The notes beneath the pieces were generated by a model. It ran no database searches. It worked only from the letters and a program-made list of their open reading frames with translations, and had not been told where the DNA came from. Source: Erysipelotrichaceae bacterium UBA2227 (GTDB lineage Bacteria; Bacillota_I; Bacilli_A; Erysipelotrichales; Erysipelotrichaceae). Taken from it: a stretch of 48,054 nt of DNA. Made by a program: the position numbers and the translations under genes. The DNA is taken from contig DDYT01000056.1 in the NCBI GenBank assembly GCA_002348095.1, forward strand, positions 1-48,054. Direction: 5' to 3'. Of the stretch, positions 32,333 to 40,464 are shown one piece after another; position 1 is the stretch's first letter, and every line of letters starts with the position of its first letter.

Positions 32333-33780
32333 TTTACAAGTGTGATCGTTATTCTTGTTCCTATACCTACACGGCTGACGACTTCAAAAGTTCCGCCATG
32401 CTTTTCAATAATCCACTTGGCAATGGCCAATCCCAGTCCGGCACCGCCGGTCTTCTTATCTCTTGACTCATCAGATCGATAGAAACGGTCAAAGATGTGC
32501 GGTACGTCATTGGGCTGAATACCTACACCATTGTCCTGAACGATGATATTGACTTTCGAGCCTTGTTGAGTCAGTTTAAGATGAATTTCTTCACGTTCCG
32601 GTGAGTACTTCATCGCGTTGTCCATCAGGATTCTTAATACCTGTTTGATCAGCTGTTTGTCTGCTGTTATCCAGATGGGTTGTTTCTGATTGAAAATATA
32701 GGGATGACCTTCGTCAATCATGCGTGCTTCTTTGACTGTTTCCTCGATCATCGCTGTTAAGTCAAAATGTTCCGTCTGCAGTACGATCGTGTTACTGTCT
32801 CCCCGAGCCAGAAACAACAGATGTTCAATCAGCGTTTTCATATGTTCTGACTCACTTTTGATAGCTGCGATCGATTCGTTTAATGTCTTTTCGTCATTTT
32901 TTCCCCAACGATCCAGTAAATTCGCATATCCCTGAATAACTGCGATCGGCGTCCGAAGCTCGTGCGATGCATCGGAGACAAAGCGCACTTGTGACTGATA
33001 GGATTCATTGAAGCGCAGAAGTAAATCATTGATCGCCTGTGCCAGCTCTTTTAGTTCTTCCTGTTCATAGCGGATGTTAGTGTTCTGATTCAGCTTTTTA
33101 GCGTCGATCTTACTGATTGCCCCGGCCATGGTTTCGATATCGGTCTTTTTGGCTGAAGACATGCGTTGAATGTCTTTTTGAAGATCCTTCGCCGATTCGG
33201 TCAGCTGCGTCAGAGGTTTCAGTTCATTTGCGATTCTTATGTGATTTTTTGAAAATCGGGAAACGATGATAATCAATTCAAATCCGAACAATATCAACAT
33301 CATCCAAAAAAGATTACGTAACTGCGCAGCTAAGGAATAATCAATTTGAATGTAAGAATTTTGATACGGAACAAATAATCGGTAGTTGATGTTAAGCCAG
33401 TTATGATACCAGGCGAGATCGGGTTGAGGTGTGTATTCAAAACTTCGCAGCGCCCGATAGTCTAGCGGAAAAACATCAACGATGGCATTCAGGAAATTCC
33501 ATCCGTAAGCATCTTCGCTTTCAGAGAATGTATATCCTAAATAGTCTGTCCCTGTCATCGGCAGCTGTTGAATATCTTCCGACTGGTACAGTATCTGAAT
33601 CGCCGTTGATTCAGCTTGAGCAACGATGTATCCCACAGCAAGCAGTGCAATAAGCATGTTGATGGAAATCAGCACTGACACTAACAAGCCCATCATGGCA
33701 AGGTTCAGTTTAATTACGATGGAAGAGCGTGTCTGTCCGGATTTTTTTACCTTTTCACTTTTGTTGCCAGACTTACTCAT
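32329..33780 (-). CDS. Sensor histidine kinase (two-component system)
   Basis: This 483-residue membrane sensor kinase has a first transmembrane helix at about residues 24-54 and a second at about 157-175. They enclose an extracytoplasmic domain of about 100 residues. A HAMP-like linker follows. The phosphoacceptor H273 is in FVSDASHELRTPIAVIQGYANL. The C-terminal ATPase domain shows DNAMKYSPE, VQDNGVGI, HIFDRFYR and GGAGLGLAIAKWI boxes. It phosphorylates the response regulator encoded immediately upstream (8-base overlap). The signal sensed is unknown; the extracellular part is rich in aromatic residues. Confidence 0.96.
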   Translation of the reverse strand: MSKSGNKSEKVKKSGQTRSSIVIKLNLAMMGLLVSVLISINMLIALLAVGYIVAQAESTAIQILYQSEDIQQLPMTGTDYLGYTFSESEDAYGWNFLNAIVDVFPLDYRALRSFEYTPQPDLAWYHNWLNINYRLFVPYQNSYIQIDYSLAAQLRNLFWMMLILFGFELIIIVSRFSKNHIRIANELKPLTQLTESAKDLQKDIQRMSSAKKTDIETMAGAISKIDAKKLNQNTNIRYEQEELKELAQAINDLLLRFNESYQSQVRFVSDASHELRTPIAVIQGYANLLDRWGKNDEKTLNESIAAIKSESEHMKTLIEHLLFLARGDSNTIVLQTEHFDLTAMIEETVKEARMIDEGHPYIFNQKQPIWITADKQLIKQVLRILMDNAMKYSPEREEIHLKLTQQGSKVNIIVQDNGVGIQPNDVPHIFDRFYRSDESRDKKTGGAGLGLAIAKWIIEKHGGTFEVVSRVGIGTRITITLVN

Positions 33781-34444
33781 CTTTGATCACATAGCCTACA
33801 CCGCGGACTGCCGTAATCAGGCGCAGTTGAAAAGGCTCCTCAATTTTCTGGCGCAAATGCCGGATGTATACATCGACCGCATTGGTCGTACCGTCAAATT
33901 CATATCCCCAAATCTTTTCAAGAAGAACTTCACGGGTCAAAACATGATTTTTGTTCTCCATAAGCAATTGTAATAGATCAAATTCCTTTTTTGTCAGTTC
34001 AATATCCGTCCCGCTGACCGTACATGTACGAAGAGTGATGTTCAGTTGACACTTACCGAAGGTCAGTTCAGTATTTCGTACACTTTTCTTTTTCCGTAAT
34101 GTTGTACGCACTCTCGCCAATAGTTCTTCGATAGCAAAAGGTTTTGTCACATAATCATCGGCACCGGCGTCCAATCCGGTCACCTTGTCGATGACAGAAT
34201 CTCGGGCGGTGAGCAGTATGATGGGAACATTACTGGTTTGCCGTACTCTCCGCAATACTTCGATTCCATTGATGCCCGGAAGCATGACATCAAGTAAAAT
34301 CAAGTCGAAAGGACGGGTCTTAATTTTCTCTAACCCGTCCCGTCCGTCCATGGCTTTTTCGATTTCATACCCCTCATGAACCAGTTCAAGTTCGATGAAT
34401 CGGGCTATTTTTTCTTCATCTTCAATGATCAGGATTCGATCCAT
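33773..34444 (-). CDS. OmpR/PhoB-type response regulator
   Basis: This 223-residue regulator has a receiver domain (1-120) with acidic IIEDEEK, phosphoacceptor D52 in LILLDVMLPG, and the conserved threonine and lysine segments ILLTARDS and DYVTKPF. The C-terminal winged helix (about 128-223) contains LTKKEFDLLQLLMEN and NAVDVYIRHLRQKIE. It is paired with the kinase downstream and lies 4 bases after the DUF4342 gene, so the three form an operon. Confidence 0.97.
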   Translation of the reverse strand: MDRILIIEDEEKIARFIELELVHEGYEIEKAMDGRDGLEKIKTRPFDLILLDVMLPGINGIEVLRRVRQTSNVPIILLTARDSVIDKVTGLDAGADDYVTKPFAIEELLARVRTTLRKKKSVRNTELTFGKCQLNITLRTCTVSGTDIELTKKEFDLLQLLMENKNHVLTREVLLEKIWGYEFDGTTNAVDVYIRHLRQKIEEPFQLRLITAVRGVGYVIKDE

Positions 34445-34448
34445 GGCA

Positions 34449-35015
34449 TCAGTCTTCCTTTTTTTGGTTAAACTCTTTCGAAATATCGCTCGCTGCTTTC
34501 GCTACGATTTCTCCGGCTTTTAAAGTAACATCCGATACTTTCTCTACAGCTTCGTTAACTTGTGTTTTTTCAAGATCCGAACCGCTGAATCGGTAACCGT
34601 AACCGAAGAACAGACCGATGATCAACAGCGGCAGCACCACCCAGAAGGCAAACAGGATCAGCAATACAAAGAGCGTCATCGGAATCATCATGACAACTTT
34701 TTTGTCTTTGATGACATCGAAATGATTCGTGTTTCCTTTGTGCAACAGGTCTTTCAAGAATCTGCCCAAATCTCTAAATGTCTCATTGACCTCAGAATCC
34801 TTGGATTTTGTGGTGTTTTCGGTGCTGCGGGCAGTCTTTTCTTCAGTCCGGGATGAGTAGTTCGTTGTTGGTTCTGATTGAATTTTTTGTTGCTTTTCCA
34901 ACAAAATCACAGCTTCTAAAATGTCTCCGTCCGTGGCTTCGAGTGCTTCTTTTGCTTGGGCATAGGAAACACCGGTATACTTTCTAAACTTCTCAACTTG
35001 TTCAATTGTAATCAT
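34449..35015 (-). CDS. DUF4342-type membrane protein with N-terminal UBA-like domain
   Basis: This 188-residue protein has a UBA/EF-Ts-like N-terminal helix bundle (TIEQVEKFRKYTGVSYAQAK, then ALEATDGDILEAVILLEK). A polar linker (about 46-85) and a DUF4342-type segment precede a long hydrophobic stretch (about 105-140), then a charged amphipathic C-terminus. It is probably anchored in the cytoplasmic membrane. Its place at the head of the two-component operon suggests an envelope-stress role, as phage-shock-type systems often include small membrane proteins. That is inference. The start at 35015 follows GGGAGG; a 15-codon longer reading includes the binding site. Confidence 0.82.
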   Translation of the reverse strand: MITIEQVEKFRKYTGVSYAQAKEALEATDGDILEAVILLEKQQKIQSEPTTNYSSRTEEKTARSTENTTKSKDSEVNETFRDLGRFLKDLLHKGNTNHFDVIKDKKVVMMIPMTLFVLLILFAFWVVLPLLIIGLFFGYGYRFSGSDLEKTQVNEAVEKVSDVTLKAGEIVAKAASDISKEFNQKKED

Positions 35016-35120
35016 GGATTTAATCCTCCCTTTCATGATTGAACCCATTGTAACAATCAACGATGTAAATCTTCTGTATGGTTCATTAAAATTTGATTAA
35101 AAAATCAGTAATTTAATGGC

Positions 35121-35174
35121 TTACTTGATCACACCTTTACGTTCGCTGATATTGATTGCTTTTGCATTGGCCAT
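35121..35174 (-). pseudogene. 17-residue MOSC-like N-terminal stub
   Basis: A 17-codon ORF with a GGGAG binding site reads MANAKAINISERKGVIK then TAA. The sequence resembles the first strand of MOSC-domain (molybdenum cofactor sulfurase-type) proteins, which commonly open with KAVNISEKKG. No continuation is found in any frame downstream. It is probably the leftover of a deleted gene, or a very short peptide; the resemblance is from memory of the family. Confidence 0.5.
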
Positions 35175-35266
35175 AATGTCTCCCTGCTTTTTTTGTTAGT
35201 TTAATTTTAACGTCTAATAGTTCCCTTGTCTATGTCATTGGTCAATAAGACAACTATTCTTATTCC

Positions 35267-35797
35267 CTAATGAAAATCTGTGTTACTGTGGTCCTGAAGT
35301 GTCACAAACACGCTTGAAAGCACTTGATTGTGATGAAGGATGATCTTGTCCGCTGATAATATCGGACTGTTGCATGTGCTGTGACCATCGCTGATCAACA
35401 CGGTATCATATCCCAAAGTAAATGATCTTCGGCAGGTGGTATCGATGCAGTACTCACTCTGCAATCCGGCGATCTCGAGTTTCGTAATGTTTTTGCTTTG
35501 CAGTACTTCGATGAGTGGTGTCTTATGAAAGCAGTCAGGAGCGTATTTGTCGATGACGATGTCGTTGTCAGTCATTTGGATTTCTGGTGATATCTGCCAG
35601 CCGGGCTGATGTATTTCCAGCGGTGATCCAAAACCTTCTGTGTGTCTGACAAAAATCACTGTCGTACCGGTATTTCTTGCTTTCGAAATCAGTTCGTTGA
35701 AATTCGATATTAATTGTCCTTTATTAAAAATGGGGTAGTTATCATCTTCTAACAGACCGACTTGCATGTCAACAATGATAAGAGCTGTATTTGGCAT
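35267..35797 (-). CDS. Isochorismatase-family cysteine hydrolase
   Basis: This 176-residue protein has the cysteine-hydrolase triad of the isochorismatase/nicotinamidase superfamily: aspartate in ALIIVDMQVGL, lysine in IVIDKYAPDCF and cysteine in EIAGLQSEYCIDTT. Motif GFGSPLEIHQPGW sits between. Members hydrolyse small amides or isochorismate; the substrate here is unknown. The start is the ATG at 35797 after AAAGGAG; a GTG six codons upstream would include that site. Confidence 0.92.
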   Translation of the reverse strand: MPNTALIIVDMQVGLLEDDNYPIFNKGQLISNFNELISKARNTGTTVIFVRHTEGFGSPLEIHQPGWQISPEIQMTDNDIVIDKYAPDCFHKTPLIEVLQSKNITKLEIAGLQSEYCIDTTCRRSFTLGYDTVLISDGHSTCNSPILSADKIILHHNQVLSSVFVTLQDHSNTDFH

Positions 35798-35838
35798 GAT
35801 TTTCTCCTTTTTCACAATACTGGTAGATAATTAAGATA

Positions 35839-35872
35839 ATTATACCAGATTCTGCCTTTGCATTCTGAATGC
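35839..35872 (-). promoter_or_regulatory. Hydrolase promoter with palindrome over -35 position
   Basis: A perfect TATAAT (35839-35844) with upstream TGG forms an extended -10 on the minus strand. At the -35 position a perfect palindrome GCATTC-T-GAATGC (35860-35872) replaces a recognisable -35 box, suggesting a regulator site. Confidence 0.55.
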
Positions 35873-35947
35873 TGTGATGGTTCAATGATATCCATGAACT
35901 GCGTAATCCGGCATCCATGAAAACATGATAATCGAGCTTAGCAGCAG

Positions 35948-35972
35948 AAAGGGCATCTGACATGCCCTTTTT
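35948..35972 (+). terminator. Orphan terminator-like hairpin
   Basis: AAAGGGCAT-CTGAC-ATGCCCTTT is a perfect 9-bp stem followed by Ts on the plus strand. No plus-strand gene precedes it; the neighbouring genes run the other way. Confidence 0.5.
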
Positions 35973-36019
35973 ATGTTCTTACTATATGACAAAAGATATG
36001 CCGAATAGCTTGTATAATT

Positions 36020-36271
36020 CTAATGATAATATTCGAGTACATCTCCTCGATATTTTGTGTGTATGATGAAATGTTTATCAAATCGGATCGACTCCCCGCA
36101 AAAACTGCATTCCCCATGATTCTCATTAACTTCCAATTGAGATCCGCATGTCGGGCATGCCATTGCGAAATGATCACCCATCAAATCAAAACTTCCGCAT
36201 CGGAAACATTTTTTTGCCTGATGACCCATAAATGCACCACAGCCGTGGCATTGTTTCATCTTGGTGTTCAT
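36020..36271 (-). CDS. Small double zinc-ribbon protein
   Basis: This 83-residue protein contains four CxxC motifs: CHGCG, CFRCG, CPTCG and CSFCG, enough for two zinc ribbons. Otherwise it is short and charged, ending in a histidine/tyrosine tail. Such ribbons mediate nucleic-acid or protein contacts; no specific function is recognised. The start at 36271 follows GGAGGTG; a GTG three codons earlier lies inside the binding site. Confidence 0.8.
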   Translation of the reverse strand: MNTKMKQCHGCGAFMGHQAKKCFRCGSFDLMGDHFAMACPTCGSQLEVNENHGECSFCGESIRFDKHFIIHTKYRGDVLEYYH

Positions 36272-36372
36272 GAATAACACCTCCTTGAATTTAAATGATG
36301 TGGCATATCTTATGTCATCTTAATTATATCACTATTAATAAACAATAACCCTTATTTCACTGAGTCCCTTAT

Positions 36373-36396
36373 AAAAATACTCGCATTTGCGAGTAT
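36373..36396 (-). terminator. Terminator after OFA transporter locus
   Basis: On the minus strand ATACTCGC-AAAT-GCGAGTAT is a perfect 8-bp stem followed by Ts. Confidence 0.85.
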
Positions 36397-36408
36397 AGGA
36401 TACAAAAT

Positions 36409-37637
36409 TTATGTTGTAGATTTTTCGATATCTTGCGTTGTGATGGATGCGATTTTCAAAGCCAAGACAGCTCCGACAATACTCAGTATTCCTGAGATTA
36501 TATAGCTATATACATAGCCTCCGGTAAAGTCTCGGATCAGCCCGCCGACCAGCGGTCCAAACACACCGCCAACCCCCCAGGCAGTTATGACAAAGCCGTA
36601 ATTAAGGCCAAAGTTTTTCATCCCAAACAAATCACCGGTCAAAGCCGGAAAGACCGTAAGCATACCGCCAAAGGTAAATCCGACAGCCGCAACACCGAGC
36701 ATAAGAATTATGGGAGTTGTCGCAAAGGGCAGAACGATGTAGGCCAGAACCTGAATGATAAACATGGCAAGCAGCGACTTATTCCTGCCGATACGGTCAG
36801 AGATGATACCCCATTGCACACGGCCGAATGCATTGAAAAGTGCGTATATGACGGCCAAGATAAATCCGTTGGTAATGCCTGATTGTTCGAGTCCGATTTT
36901 CGATAACTGTCCGATAATCAGCAATCCGGCAAAGGTACCGCATGAGAACATAGACCAGATCATGATAAACTGTTTGGTTTTCAGCATCTCTTTTGCCTCA
37001 AACTCTTTGACAGCAGTGTTGAGATTGATTTCTTACTCTTCTTTGAGTCCGAATTTACAGGTAACGGCGGTTGGTATCCGGCCGGAGGATTTTTTATAAG
37101 TTGTGAAAGTGCCATGATTCCGACAAAGAAGAAACCACCCAAGATGAAAAATGTTGTTTCAATTCCGTAGTTTGCGATCAGACCTGTTGTTAATGGGCCG
37201 ATATATACCGGAGCAAGTCCGAATCCGCTGACTACGACACCTGAGACCACACCGCGTTTGCTTGGATGAAACCATTTGACCGCAGCCGGAGTCGGAGCTG
37301 CATATCCCAGTCCCATAGCTATCCCAAAGATGATTCCAAATGTGATGGAAAGTGTTATCGGACTCAATAAGAGTCCAGACAAGGACAGACCGATCCCTGC
37401 CAACACTGCACTGCTCATGATGACTTTTTTAGGACCGAATTTATCTTGCAAGCGGCCCGCCGGTATCATCGAACATGCAAACACCGCACAGGCAACCATA
37501 TAAGGGATTTGTGTGGATGTCGCGCTCCATCCCCGATTGATCAGCGCTGAGGAGATCACGCCCCAGGCATACAACGTTCCTAACATAAGATTTACACCGA
37601 GTCCGGCCAGTAAAACAACAACACCTTTTTGAATCAT
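36409..37637 (-). pseudogene. OFA-family MFS transporter, split by a frameshift
   Basis: Two adjacent reading frames together make one complete major-facilitator protein of the oxalate/formate antiporter (OFA) family. The N-terminal half (37637 down to a TGA at 36981) holds about six helices with AGRLQDKFGPKK and GIAMGLGYAAPTPAAVKWF. The C-terminal half (down to 36409) continues with KEFEAKEMLKTKQF and RVQWGIISDRIGR. The C-terminal frame stays open upstream to 37035, and the expected linker reads on in that frame (INLNTAVKEFEAKEM). A single-base deletion near 37025-37040, in an A-rich stretch, would explain it. It is either a real pseudogene, a sequencing error, or two separately translated halves; an ATG at 36987 is preceded by a GAGG-like site. 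Confidence 0.85.
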
Positions 37638-37802
37638 ATTTTCATCATCACACCTTGTTATCTTTCCCACTCCGCAACACATCACATAATGCGTGTATTC
37701 CGTAATGTTAAAATTATAACATAGTGCTGTTTTTACTATCCAACCTTGGCAAATGAGTATCAAACTCCTATACCAAAAATTTATAGCATCTCAAACTAAA
37801 TC

Positions 37803-38312
37803 TTAGCGGTACCGGACGGTTTCACTGAACGGGCGGCGCAAATCATGAAGATTTAGCGGCACACTGGTTTCAGAAGGATGTCCGACGGGAATCACGCAGA
37901 CAGGAACGATGTTGTCCGTGAGGTCAAGTTTCTCTTTGAGAACTTCCGGTTTAAACAGACCGACCCATAAAGACCCAAGTCCCAGATCTGTTGCCTCAAG
38001 CAAGATGTGCGTTGCAACGATACTGGCATCCCAATGTCCGCTGTCGCGTCCGTCTTTGCTTTTCCAACTGAGATTGGAGTCATAGCAAATCACAAAGGCC
38101 AACGGGGCATTGAACCTTGCCCGCGTCGAAGCGTCCACGATATCTAAGGCTTCTTTTGACTGCATTACATAAATGATTTGGGGTTGATTGTTATGAGCGG
38201 TCGGAGCATGCTGAGCGGCCAAAAGAAGCTTATTGATGTGCTCTTCACTTACCGGTGTATCCGCATAACTGCGAACAGAGTAACGTTTTTTGCTTAATGT
38301 CAGAAAATCCAT
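37803..38312 (-). CDS. Nitroreductase family protein
   Basis: This 169-residue FMN-dependent nitroreductase-fold protein has the N-terminal FMN-phosphate segment KKRYSVRSYADTPVS, the AAQHAPTAHNNQPQ motif and the late GSLWVGLFKPEVL and CVIPVGHPSE segments. It may reduce nitro compounds, quinones or flavins with NAD(P)H. The substrate is unknown. It is divergent from the Crp/Fnr-type gene. Confidence 0.93.
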   Translation of the reverse strand: MDFLTLSKKRYSVRSYADTPVSEEHINKLLLAAQHAPTAHNNQPQIIYVMQSKEALDIVDASTRARFNAPLAFVICYDSNLSWKSKDGRDSGHWDASIVATHILLEATDLGLGSLWVGLFKPEVLKEKLDLTDNIVPVCVIPVGHPSETSVPLNLHDLRRPFSETVRYR

Positions 38313-38357
38313 AAATACCTCCCAGAAATTATTCTTTCTATCGCTATTTTATCTTGA

Positions 38358-38386
38358 TATAATGAGAAAAAATATGACATGTGTCA
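38358..38386 (+). promoter_or_regulatory. Promoter -10 and operator dyad of the Crp/Fnr-type gene
   Basis: A perfect TATAAT (38358-38363) lies upstream of an inverted repeat TGACA-TG-TGTCA (38375-38386). The repeat would cover the transcription start region near 38370 and may be an autoregulatory site; binding by the encoded regulator is inference. Confidence 0.55.
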
Positions 38387-38399
38387 CAGGATGGTCGAA

Positions 38400-39050
38400 A
38401 TGCGGAAAATTGCTTTTAGCGAAAGATATGCGGATGTGCTGAGTGATTTTGGGTTATCTGATATTGAACGAACGAATCTTTCGATTCTAGAATTCGACAA
38501 GGGAGATATTGTCTGTCGGGAAAATCAGTTAATCGGAAGTCTGTTGATTTGTGTCAGCGGACACGGACGTTCCTATGTCAATGAACGAAACGGAAAATCT
38601 CTGATACTGAATATTTTCAAGCGTGGATATGTCATTGGGGATTACGAGCTGATCATGGACTATGCGACACTGACCACAGTCATTGCGGATACATCATTGG
38701 CTTGCATTGCCATTCCCTTTGGTATCTATCGTGAGTATCTGCTGAATAATAATGCTTTTATGAGAAAGATTGCCGAGATCCTTGCGAACAAACTGTATGC
38801 ATCCCTTCATCACAGTGCCGCAAGCCGTCTGATGCCTTTGGAATATCGTCTGTGCGTGCATCTGTTAAAAGTAAATCATCACGGCAAATTCAACTCACGT
38901 CTGACCGATACGGCTGATATGCTCGGTGTCAGTTACCGGCATTTGCTTCGGACGATATCTTCGTTAGTGTCGATGGGCATGATGTCAAAAACCTCAGAGG
39001 GTTACACCGTCGATACCGTGCGTCTGAATCAGCATATCCAATCGTTTTAA
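38400..39050 (+). CDS. Crp/Fnr-family transcriptional regulator (YeiL-like)
   Basis: This 216-residue protein has an N-terminal cyclic-nucleotide-binding-type beta-roll (about 15-130) and a C-terminal winged helix whose recognition region TADMLGVSYRHLLRTISSL resembles YeiL. No iron-sulfur cysteine cluster like that of Fnr is obvious. The start at 38400 is chosen because an ATG at 38379 would lie only about 9 bases from the predicted transcription start, and AGGATGG precedes 38400. The M24 peptidase gene follows after 17 bases, so the two form an operon. Ligand unknown. Confidence 0.88.
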   Translation: MRKIAFSERYADVLSDFGLSDIERTNLSILEFDKGDIVCRENQLIGSLLICVSGHGRSYVNERNGKSLILNIFKRGYVIGDYELIMDYATLTTVIADTSLACIAIPFGIYREYLLNNNAFMRKIAEILANKLYASLHHSAASRLMPLEYRLCVHLLKVNHHGKFNSRLTDTADMLGVSYRHLLRTISSLVSMGMMSKTSEGYTVDTVRLNQHIQSF

Positions 39051-39067
39051 GGAGAAGAAACAATCAT

Positions 39068-40210
39068 ATGAAAAAACATCGAATCGAAAATACACTGAAG
39101 TTAATGAGAGAGCAGGGACTGGATGGATTACTGTATGCGTCAAGCGCAAATTTCCAATACCTGGCTGATACACCGGATACCTTTTGGCAGCGCTCATCCA
39201 TGAATAATATTGCCGGGAAGTTCAGCGCAAGAACTACTCCGGAGGCTGTCTTCTATCTTAACAGCCAAGGTGAGGGATATATTTGCTGTATACCCTCACT
39301 CAAAGAAAAATTTACCAGCTTTAACAACTTATATGTTTCCTATTTGGACCAGATGGAAGATACGCTTTCTTTGTTTATCAAAGGCATGCGGATCGGTATC
39401 GGGTTTGACTGTCATGAGTTTCTCCATGATACCTTGAAAGCCATCGATAATAATGTTGAAGTCGTTGATGCGGAGGAGCTGCTCAATGATCTTCGGGTCA
39501 TTAAGGATGAAGATGAAATCAGAGTCTTAATAGAGAATGCACAGTTTACCGATCGTGCCGTGAGATTTGTCTGTGACCATCTGAAAGCAGGAATGACACA
39601 GCGTGAAATCGAACAATTACTGATGGACTATGGTTTTCATCATAATGTCCCGGATTTTGCCTTTTCACCGACATGCGGACTGAAAACAAGACATACGGAA
39701 CTCGCTATAGAAGCACTGACTTTTTCTCGTGACAGTATTTTGGTCGAAGGAACGGCCATTGCCTTTGATGTCGGCTATGTTATCAATGGTTATTGCAGTG
39801 ACTGGGGAAGGACGGTCTATTTCGGTAAAGCTCCTGAGTTCATTAAAAACGGTTATAAGGCATTACAGACCGGTCAACAGTACATGGTCGAGCAGATCGT
39901 TCCCTATAAAACCAATAACAGTGAACTGTATGATCTTGTGTTGAAAAAGGTAACTGAACTGGGTTATGGAGACTACCTCCGCTTTCAGGACACCGGTATG
40001 CTCGGACATCAGATCGGTATCGATTGCCATGAGCATCCGATGATCAATCGGAGTACTGACTTCATTCTGCGTCCGGGCATGGTGTTTTGTTCTGAACCGA
40101 AGATGTTCTTTCAAAATGAGTGTTACATGCGTGTGGAGGATATGATATTGGTCACAAAGACCGGTGCAGAATTTCTGAGTACATTTGACCGAAATCTTTT
40201 TGAACTATAA
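39068..40210 (+). CDS. M24 family metallopeptidase (Xaa-Pro peptidase-like)
   Basis: This 380-residue protein has the two-domain layout of aminopeptidase P/prolidase relatives: a creatinase-type N-terminal domain (1-145) and a pita-bread catalytic domain (150-380). The five dimetal ligands are D234 and D245 (FDVGYVINGYCSDWGRT), H314 (LGHQIG), E343 (CSEPKMF) and E357 (RVEDMI). All are intact. It probably cleaves X-Pro dipeptides or a related substrate in the cytoplasm. It starts behind AAGGAG, directly downstream of the regulator gene. Confidence 0.92.
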   Translation: MKKHRIENTLKLMREQGLDGLLYASSANFQYLADTPDTFWQRSSMNNIAGKFSARTTPEAVFYLNSQGEGYICCIPSLKEKFTSFNNLYVSYLDQMEDTLSLFIKGMRIGIGFDCHEFLHDTLKAIDNNVEVVDAEELLNDLRVIKDEDEIRVLIENAQFTDRAVRFVCDHLKAGMTQREIEQLLMDYGFHHNVPDFAFSPTCGLKTRHTELAIEALTFSRDSILVEGTAIAFDVGYVINGYCSDWGRTVYFGKAPEFIKNGYKALQTGQQYMVEQIVPYKTNNSELYDLVLKKVTELGYGDYLRFQDTGMLGHQIGIDCHEHPMINRSTDFILRPGMVFCSEPKMFFQNECYMRVEDMILVTKTGAEFLSTFDRNLFEL

Positions 40211-40251
40211 TCATTTGATATCTGAATGTGACGATACTTGCAAAGCAAAAT

Positions 40252-40279
40252 AAAAAACCCACTTTAAAGTGGGATTTTT
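40252..40279. terminator. Bidirectional terminator (M24 peptidase / tRNA-Thr)
   Basis: CCCACTTT/AAAGTGGG is a perfect 8-bp inverted repeat with an A-run on one side and a T-run on the other. Confidence 0.88.
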
Positions 40280-40285
40280 ACATCA

Positions 40286-40361
40286 TGGTGCCGACAACAG
40301 GACTTGAACCCGCAACCTACTGATTACGATTCAGTTGCTCTACCAGTTGAGCTATGTCGGC
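40286..40361 (-). tRNA. tRNA-Thr (anticodon CGT)
   Basis: This is a 76-nt tRNA with encoded CCA. The acceptor GCCGACA/TGTCGGC is perfect. The anticodon stem ACTGA/TCAGT holds loop ATCGTAA, giving CGT. The T arm is GCGGGTTCAAGTCCTGT. Confidence 0.95.
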
Positions 40362-40374
40362 AACGTGCATAAGT

Positions 40375-40403
40375 AGTGTACTAAAAGTACGCTTGAATGT
40401 CAA
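40375..40403 (-). promoter_or_regulatory. tRNA-Thr promoter
   Basis: A consensus TTGACA (40398-40403), a 17-base spacer and TACACT (40375-40380) lie on the minus strand. Confidence 0.72.
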
Positions 40404-40436
40404 TGATTCCAATAAGAAAAGCACGTTTCAGACAAG

Positions 40437-40459
40437 AAAAAGGCTGCATTTCGCAGCCT
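40437..40459 (-). terminator. Terminator after permuted GH3 gene
   Basis: On the minus strand AGGCTGC-GAAAT-GCAGCCT is followed by Ts. Confidence 0.85.
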
Positions 40460-40464
40460 GATTT

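Noticed and set aside
35769..35963. 64-codon minus-strand frame in front of the isochorismatase-family gene
   Set aside because: It spans the predicted promoter and operator and has no family resemblance; a non-coding reading explains it better.
36981..36987. Treating the two OFA-family halves as two independent normal genes
   Set aside because: Together they make one standard 12-helix protein and the expected linker continues in the second frame upstream of its ATG, so a frameshift is simpler.
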